NCBI GenBank assembly: GCA_030674185.1
Contig: JAPXFY010000030.1
Location: 40,518,770-40,582,769, forward strand
Direction of reading: 5' to 3'
From: Monoplex corrugatus
Taxonomy: Eukaryota; Mollusca; Gastropoda; Littorinimorpha; Ranellidae
DNA length: 64,000 bases
How positions within the stretch are numbered: position 1 is the stretch's first letter; every line of letters starts with the position of its first letter. Positions 59,129 through 64,000 of the stretch are shown piece by piece. Made by a program: the position numbers and the translations under genes. The notes under the pieces are model-generated. The model was not told the origin of the DNA. It searched no databases and saw only the letters and a program-made list of their open reading frames with translations.

Positions 59129-59384
59129 GAGGGTTGACAACCAGAACCAAGTATCTCGATTTTCTGATAGTTTACAGGAGACGAATTTTAACAGGGTTTT
59201 CGGGGAGAGGCTATATCTACATTTTGAGATACTGGTTTTTGTTGTATCGAAAACCGATCAAAAATCAATATCATGGCAAAAACAAAGTCCACCAAGTGAA
59301 AGATCACATCAAAAGCAAAAGTTCAGTATAAAAAAATGAAAATTGACAAAAAAATGAGATACTGGGTTCTGGCTGTCAACCCTC
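59129..59384. mobile_element. 256-bp TIR element (MITE)
   Basis: The left end GAGGGTTGACAACCAGAACC and the right end GGTTCTGGCTGTCAACCCTC are inverted repeats that continue inward as AAGTATCTCGATTTT against AAAAATGAGATACTG, about 36 bp with few mismatches. An internal TTTTGAGATACTGG adds a third partial copy. No coding capacity. Confidence 0.75.
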
Positions 59385-59479
59385 CATTTGTCATGGCTGA
59401 TATAAGTGTAAAACAAAAAATAGAAAATATGGGGCACGGCCAAAAAAAGTTTAAGTTTACACAAAAAGACAAAGACTTT

Positions 59480-59625
59480 TGACTATGATACATAAAAGTC
59501 ACACCTGTTGGTATCACGGGATTCGGTGTTGGCCACTACACAAAAGTCACACCTGTTGGTATCACGGGGTTCGGTGTTGGCCACTGCACACTTAGACACC
59601 ACCATCTCCCACCAGGCCGCTCCTT
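59480..59625 (-). pseudogene. LINE polyprotein tail with internal 48-bp duplication
   Basis: The - strand frame reads GAAWWEMVVSKCAVANTEPR, then DTNRCDF, and repeats VANTESRDTNRCDF. The 48-bp period is visible on + at 59501 and 59549 (ACACCTGTTGGTATCACGG). It resembles the tail at 23161-23325 (WRQLVRTSCAAANTVPGDAD), so both derive from one LINE lineage. Confidence 0.45.
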
Positions 59626-59639
59626 TTACGTAAAAGTAT

Positions 59640-60170
59640 GTACATATATTCAAAATAGAACAAGTGAGACGAATGTAGACAGTGTAGTGAAGTGTAAGTT
59701 ACCTTGTATCTGTGTCTTTTGTTACATGTACAACAGGATAGATCTTTAGCTGAATACAGACCTTAATTTTCCTACAGTGTTGACCTTTGGGTCAAATATG
59801 ATTTGTATGGATGAAGAGTTTGTGTGTGTGTGTGTGTGTTCGGGTAGTTGTTTGTTTTTCTTCCTTATTTTTAATTGGATGTGTGTGAAGCGCTATTTTG
59901 TGTGTAATATGAACCAGGACAAATGTTTCTAGCATTTGAAATTTTTTTATTTTATTCATTCCAAGTGGTGGTTTGTCAGATGCATGTTGGTCTGGTTGTT
60001 TGGCCGATGATGTGCAGGTGTTTTTGTGCTGCACACTCTGCATACTCTGTCTTTAGTAGGTTATGAAGGCTGTCAGTCCACTGTAGTTTTTGATTCGCTT
60101 CCCAAAATGTCAGTAGAACTGATCACAAAAGAATTTGATGTATTCCTTATAATGGTCTGGGTGCTGGTGT
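59640..60170. other. Spacer with short TG run
   Basis: TG at about 59820-59840. No gene recognised. Confidence 0.5.
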
Positions 60171-60171
60171 G

Positions 60172-60363
60172 TTAACCCTTTGACTCCCACACCTTGTCCA
60201 CCGGAATCCTGCATTGCCAACCATGCTAGCAAAGCAAAAACTTGACCCTTTGAATCTCTCACCCTTTCCACCAGTTTTCTGATGGAATCTGGTGGAAAGG
60301 GTGTGGGAATCAAAGGGTTAAGTTTTTGTAGTTGGTGGATAGGTGCAGGAGTCAAAGGGTTAA
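60172..60363. repeat. Full PAL element copy
   Basis: TTAA borders at 60172 and 60360. Left long arm, inner arms with TTGACCCTTTGAATC, centre TTTTCTGATGGAATCTGG, short right arm. Confidence 0.85.
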
Positions 60364-60551
60364 GTGAGGGTGAACTGATTGACCCATTTGCAACATGAAC
60401 TTTCGCTTATGAAAAATGAATAATAATTCACAGCAGCAATGAGGATTTTCTTGGAGCAAAATTCCTTGGAAGATCCATTTTACTATAGAAACAACAAACA
60501 CGAGCACACATACACTCAATGATAATGATCAGTGTTGATTTTCTGTGCCAT

Positions 60552-61010
60552 TTAACCCTTTGATTCCCGCACCCTATCCATCAATTGCAAAAACCTAACC
60601 CTTTGACTCCCGCGCCCTATCCATCAATTGCAAAAACCTAACCCTTTGACTCCCGCACCCTATCCATCAATTGCTAAAACCTAACCCTTTGACTCCCCAC
60701 ACCCTATCCATCAGTTGCGAAAACCTAACCCTTTGACTCCCCACACCCTATCCATCAGTTGCGAAAACCTAACCCTTTGACTCCCCACACCCTATCCATC
60801 AGTTGCGAAAACCTAACCCTTTGACTCCCCACACCCTATCCATCAGTTGCGAAAACCTAACCCTTTGACTCCCCACACCCTATCCACCAGCTTTCTGGAG
60901 GAAGCTGGTGGGTAGCATGACGGAATCAAAAGGGTTTAGTTTTTGCTTTGCTTGCATGGTTGACAATGCAGGATGTTGGTGGACAGGGTGCGTGAGTCAA
61001 AGGTTTTTAA
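60552..61010. repeat. PAL copy with about seven tandem 43-44 bp half-units
   Basis: Left of a normal hairpin (GCTTTCTGGAGGAAGC near 60890) and long right arm, the short half-unit AACCCTTTGACTCCCCACAC + CCTATCCATCAGTTGCGAAA repeats directly. Here unit borders have mutated to CCTAACCC rather than TTAACCC, and the units are nearly identical, implying recent expansion. Confidence 0.85.
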
Positions 61011-61129
61011 GCAAGAAGTTCTGATGGTGGCTATGAACCTTCATTGTTGGAGTCTGTTGTGAGATAGAGTGGAAGCATTAGATGCAGGTATAGATGTATG
61101 CATGATGCGTAATGTGGTAACCATGTAAT

Positions 61130-61345
61130 GTGATGTGGTGGTACAGTGGATAAACCACATGCCTAGGAAGCAAGAGAAGATTAAAAGGGCTGTGATTCAT
61201 TTCCTGGACAGGCAGATTTAATTCCCTTTCCCTCTTATCTTCTGAAATCTTACTACACCTAGTGTTATCTGGGTGCTACTCTTTCAGATAAGAGGATAAA
61301 TTGAGGTTCTCTGTGCAGTATGCATTTAGCACATTTTATACAAAC
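61130..61345 (+). repeat. SINE copy of the 46670-47065 family
   Basis: Head GTGGTACAGTGGATAAACC (A-box-like) and degenerate B-box TGTGATTCATTTCC, then GTTATCTGGGTGCTACTCTT, AGAGGATAAATTGAGGTTC and GTGCAGTATGCATTTAGCAC. Confidence 0.6.
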
Positions 61346-61384
61346 TCATAAGAACAAGAGTTTTGTACATGTGACCAAAAAAAA

Positions 61385-61680
61385 AAAATAAAAATAACGC
61401 CAAAGCCCAATTTTCATTCCAATCAAAGTTATGTTAAAAAATATATTTTGGTAAATAAACAGAAATACATGCATGTATTACATGCGTTGTGTGTAATGAT
61501 AGTAATCTAATACTATAGTGACCTGTGCAGAAAAAAAAATACACCAAAGCCCAGTTTCCAGACCAGTCAAAGTTATGTAAAACAAGTCTAATTTGGTAGA
61601 TAAACAGAAATACATGCATGTATTAAATGCATTGTGTATAATGATAGTAGGCTTGTACTGTTGTGACCTGTGCTATCAAG
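61385..61680. repeat. Direct duplication of about 150 bp
   Basis: Two copies share CCAAAGCCCA, CAAAGTTATGT, AAACAGAAATACATGCATGT and GTGACCTGTGC. The left copy starts about 61389 and the right about 61535. Confidence 0.8.
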
Positions 61681-61869
61681 GGGTGAAAAGACTATTTTAT
61701 TCTGGTGGTAGACATATAATGTTTATTGTTGGTGTGTCCTGTGACATAAAGTCAGATCTTTAGAACTGGGCACAGTAGATGTGTAAATGTTGCATAAATT
61801 GATCAATAAAATGTGATGGATACATACTGCTTTGGTTTTGATTTGTTGGCCTTTACTGTGTGATTTCAG

Positions 61870-62105
61870 GAGTGTGTGTGTTTGTATATTGTGTGTATGT
61901 GTGTGTCTCTGTGTGTGTGTGTGTGTGCGTGTGTGTGTGTCTGTGTGTGCATGTGTCTGTGTTTTTGTGTATGTATGTGTGTGTATGTATGTATGTGTGT
62001 GTATATGTGTGATATGTGTATGTGGTGTTTGTATGTATGTATGTGTGTATGTATGTGTGTATATGTATGTATGTATGTGTGTGTATGTATGTATGTGTGT
62101 ACGAA
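61870..62105. repeat. TG / GTAT compound repeat
   Basis: TG runs with TGTATG and ATGTATGTATG stretches. Open frames over it are artefacts. Confidence 0.9.
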
Positions 62106-62108
62106 TGT

Positions 62109-62718
62109 CAGGCATGGGAATTCTCCTCGGATCCGCTATTTTCAGCGGAAATCAACCTAGCGTCCTCGGGAAAAAAATTGAGCTCCTCGGATTCTCGAGA
62201 AAGGCAAAAAAAAAAAAAAAAATTCGTAACCGTGCCGATCCAGAATTTTATAGTGCGCGATTCCGGTGTAGCGTTCAATCTTTGCAGCCGCCCGCTAATG
62301 CTGCTAGCAGCGTCCGCGCTTTCTATAGGTAGATGCATCGCCGGGCACATCCGCTTTTGCGAGTGAGTCAGCGGCTTTGAACGCAGCAATACTATCCCTT
62401 CAGCGGCCATTTTTCTTTTTGAAGCATTCGAGGCAGTGAGCGGTTGCATGATTTAAAAACAGTCGCACATTCCAGTGAGCGATTGAAGATGTCATCAGTG
62501 GCAAGAATTGTTAATCGAACGGACGCACTTGACGAAGAGGGCATATTAACCTTATAAAAGTGCCAAATTTCAATAATTTTACTATGGAAATATGCCTGAA
62601 AGTGATGCCCAGATTGCGCAGATTTTAATTAATGTAGCAGAAAAAAATTTTCCGGGGGGGCATGCCCCCGGACCCCCCTAGTTTCAGAGGATTCTCCTTA
62701 TACCAATTCCCATGCCTG
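62109..62718. mobile_element. 610-bp non-autonomous element with hAT-like termini
   Basis: The 14-bp perfect terminal inverted repeat CAGGCATGGGAATT / AATTCCCATGCCTG begins CAGG and contains ATGGGAA, as many hAT elements do. The interior carries TTCTCCTCGGATCCGC near the left end and TTTTCCGGGGGGGCATGCC near the right. No transposase frame is present. The flanking 8-mers are TG/AT repeats, so a target duplication cannot be read. Confidence 0.65.
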
Positions 62719-62989
62719 GTATATATGTGTGTTTATGTATGTGTGTGTGTGTGTACATGTATGTATGTGTGTGATGTATGCATGGGTGGGAGACCTTCCG
62801 TATATATATACGGAATTCCGTATAGCTTTTTTTTGTTTTTGTTAGTTGGTTGGTTATTCTCCAAAACTCTGATTATGTATGTGTGTTTGTGTAGAGGAAA
62901 TACACACTGCTTTTGTTTTTCAATATCTAATTGTTTTAAATGATAATAGGAATAGAAGGGAAGGGGGTCACAAGTCAGAGCAGATCGGT

Positions 62990-63265
62990 AATTGTGCACT
63001 CACTATGCAGTTTTGTTGCAAAAAAGATCATGCTCTTTTCAAAATATAGGCCTAAGTTGCCCTTGGATAATGCAGTTCTGTCCAACTTGTCTGCTCTAAA
63101 TCCAGAGATGCATGGCTCTGAGAGTACAGTTGATGGTTTTCGCCAACTTGCTGTGCATTTGCCAAACGTTATTCCTCCATCAGAAATTGGAAGATTGTAT
63201 GAAGAAGCTCGGCAGTACAATAGCAATGAAGCTGTGAAGACCTTTCTGCCGGGATACATCCCAGG
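62990..63265 (+). pseudogene. Protein fragment resembling the C-terminal part of hAT-like transposases
   Basis: The + frame contains SKYRPKLPLDNAVLSNLSAL, NPEMHGSESTVDGF, RQLAVHLPNVIPPSE and LYEEARQYNSNEAVK. The pattern 'LPLDN-VL--L--LNP' followed by a short helical region resembles segments near the C-terminal dimerisation region of hAT-derived proteins common in molluscs. I cannot search to confirm. There is no clear start, and the frame runs into LINE sequence at about 63262, where it terminates. It is therefore either a truncated gene fragment or an internal exon whose 3' part was displaced. Confidence 0.35.
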
Positions 63266-63885
63266 CCAATGATCAAACCCTGTCCTTCCACCAGCATGTG
63301 AGCAACGTCTGTCGGACTTGTTTTCTTGAACTCCGCCGAATTGCTTCTATCCGCCACCTCCTCTCAGAAGACACGACAAAGGCTCTTGTCTGTGCATTTG
63401 TTCTATCCCGTCTCGATTACTGTAATGCTCTTTTTTCTGGTTCCCCCTCTCATCTCATTAACAAACTTCAGAAAGTTCAAAATCATGCTGCCCGTCTAAT
63501 CTTCCGCTCTTCAAAATTTAACCATGTTACGCCATTGCTCTGTTCTCTCCACTGGCTCCCTGTTCAGCAAAGAATATCCTACAAGATTGCCTGCCTCTGC
63601 TTCAAATCTATTGAGTCTTCCTGTCCTGAGTATCTCACCCATCTGTTACATCTCTACACGCCATCTCGAGCTTTGCGGTCCTCATCTGATACCCGTCTCT
63701 ATAGTATCCCCATAGTCCGCACTAAAAGGTTTGGGCAGCGTTCTTTTTCCTATCAAGCTCCAACCATCTGGAATCAGTTACCTCGCTCTCTTAGATACTC
63801 ACCCTCTCTGTCCACATTCAAACGCTCCCTCAAAACTCACCTGTTTCCCAAAACTGGTAATCTCTGCCCCCTTCCCCCCATGTAA
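63262..63885 (+). pseudogene. 5'-truncated LINE reverse-transcriptase C-terminus
   Basis: The frame open from about 63262 reads NDQTLSFHQHVSNVCRTCFL, LRRIASIRHLLSEDTTKALV, FVLSRLDYCNALFSG, LQKVQNHAARLIFR, LLCSLHWLPVQQRISYKIA, QRSFSYQAPTIWNQLPRSLR and FKRSLKTHLF, ending at TAA 63883-63885. This is the well-known tail after the catalytic core in CR1/L2-type non-LTR polyproteins. The catalytic motifs and endonuclease are absent, as expected for a 5'-truncated insertion. The frame has no internal stop over about 205 codons, so the insertion is fairly young. A few dozen bp of probable 3' UTR and a TG repeat follow. The exact clade needs a database comparison. Confidence 0.8.
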
Positions 63886-63939
63886 TGTAATGGTGACATT
63901 ATAGTGTCTTAGTGTCAATGTGTCATTGTATTTGCATGT

Positions 63940-64000
63940 CATGCTGTGTGTGTGTTTGTGTGTGTGTTTGTGTGTGTGTGGGTGCTTCTGTGGGCGTGTG
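63940..64000. repeat. TG/TGTTTG repeat at the window edge
   Basis: TG run with TTTG interruptions, cut by the end of the window. Confidence 0.8.

Overview
The window looks like nuclear DNA of an invertebrate animal, most likely a mollusc and probably a gastropod. The evidence is: intron-containing genes with GT-AG splice sites; two conserved metazoan genes; an RTE-like non-LTR retrotransposon; tRNA-derived SINEs of a type I associate with caenogastropod genomes; and very heavy microsatellite and minisatellite content. The species assignment is inference. There is no bacterial gene, operon, CRISPR array or rRNA.

Only two host genes can be assembled with confidence. They are divergent neighbours. 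ATP6V1F (V-ATPase subunit F, + strand) has five coding exons at 44508-44558, 47789-47870, 52166-52248, 54982-55104 and 57076-57105. All splice phases fit and give a complete 122-residue protein. On the - strand lies a TMUB1/TMUB2-like membrane ubiquitin-like protein. Its coding start is at 42561, its main exon ends at 41391 and its last exon is 39906-39525. It has an N-terminal membrane segment, a long acidic/serine-rich linker, a ubiquitin-like domain split by an intron, and two C-terminal membrane segments. One reading-frame change near 42210-42235 is unresolved. About 700 bp lies between the TMUB candidate 5' exon and the ATP6V1F start and may be a shared promoter.

1-38000 is repeat-dominated and holds no recognisable host gene. 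It carries: (i) copies of a dispersed element, here called DR, often ending in a conserved tail; (ii) a TTAA-flanked piggyBac deletion derivative inserted into one DR copy; (iii) many copies of a nested palindromic family, here called PAL, with TTAACCCTTTGACTCC ends; (iv) at least a dozen unrelated tandem arrays (unit sizes 21, 27, 28, 34, 37, 43, 45, 51, 55, 68, 71, 75 and 112 bp); and (v) long TG/CA, CT and polyT/polyC tracts.

38000-57600 is the gene pair. The ATP6V1F introns are loaded with repeats: a 67-bp palindrome, PAL copies, SINEs, a 33-bp array that ends in the functional exon 2 splice acceptor, a nearly intact antisense RTE-like element with a probable 11-bp target-site duplication, and another tRNA-derived SINE.

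57600-64000 returns to repeats: LINE tail fragments, PAL arrays, two TIR-bearing elements, a hAT-like protein fragment, and a 5'-truncated LINE reverse-transcriptase tail at the right edge.

The observations most worth following are the splice-acceptor/AATAAA array directly upstream of ATP6V1F exon 2, and the modular TTAA-bounded palindrome family together with a piggyBac relative that shares its end sequence.
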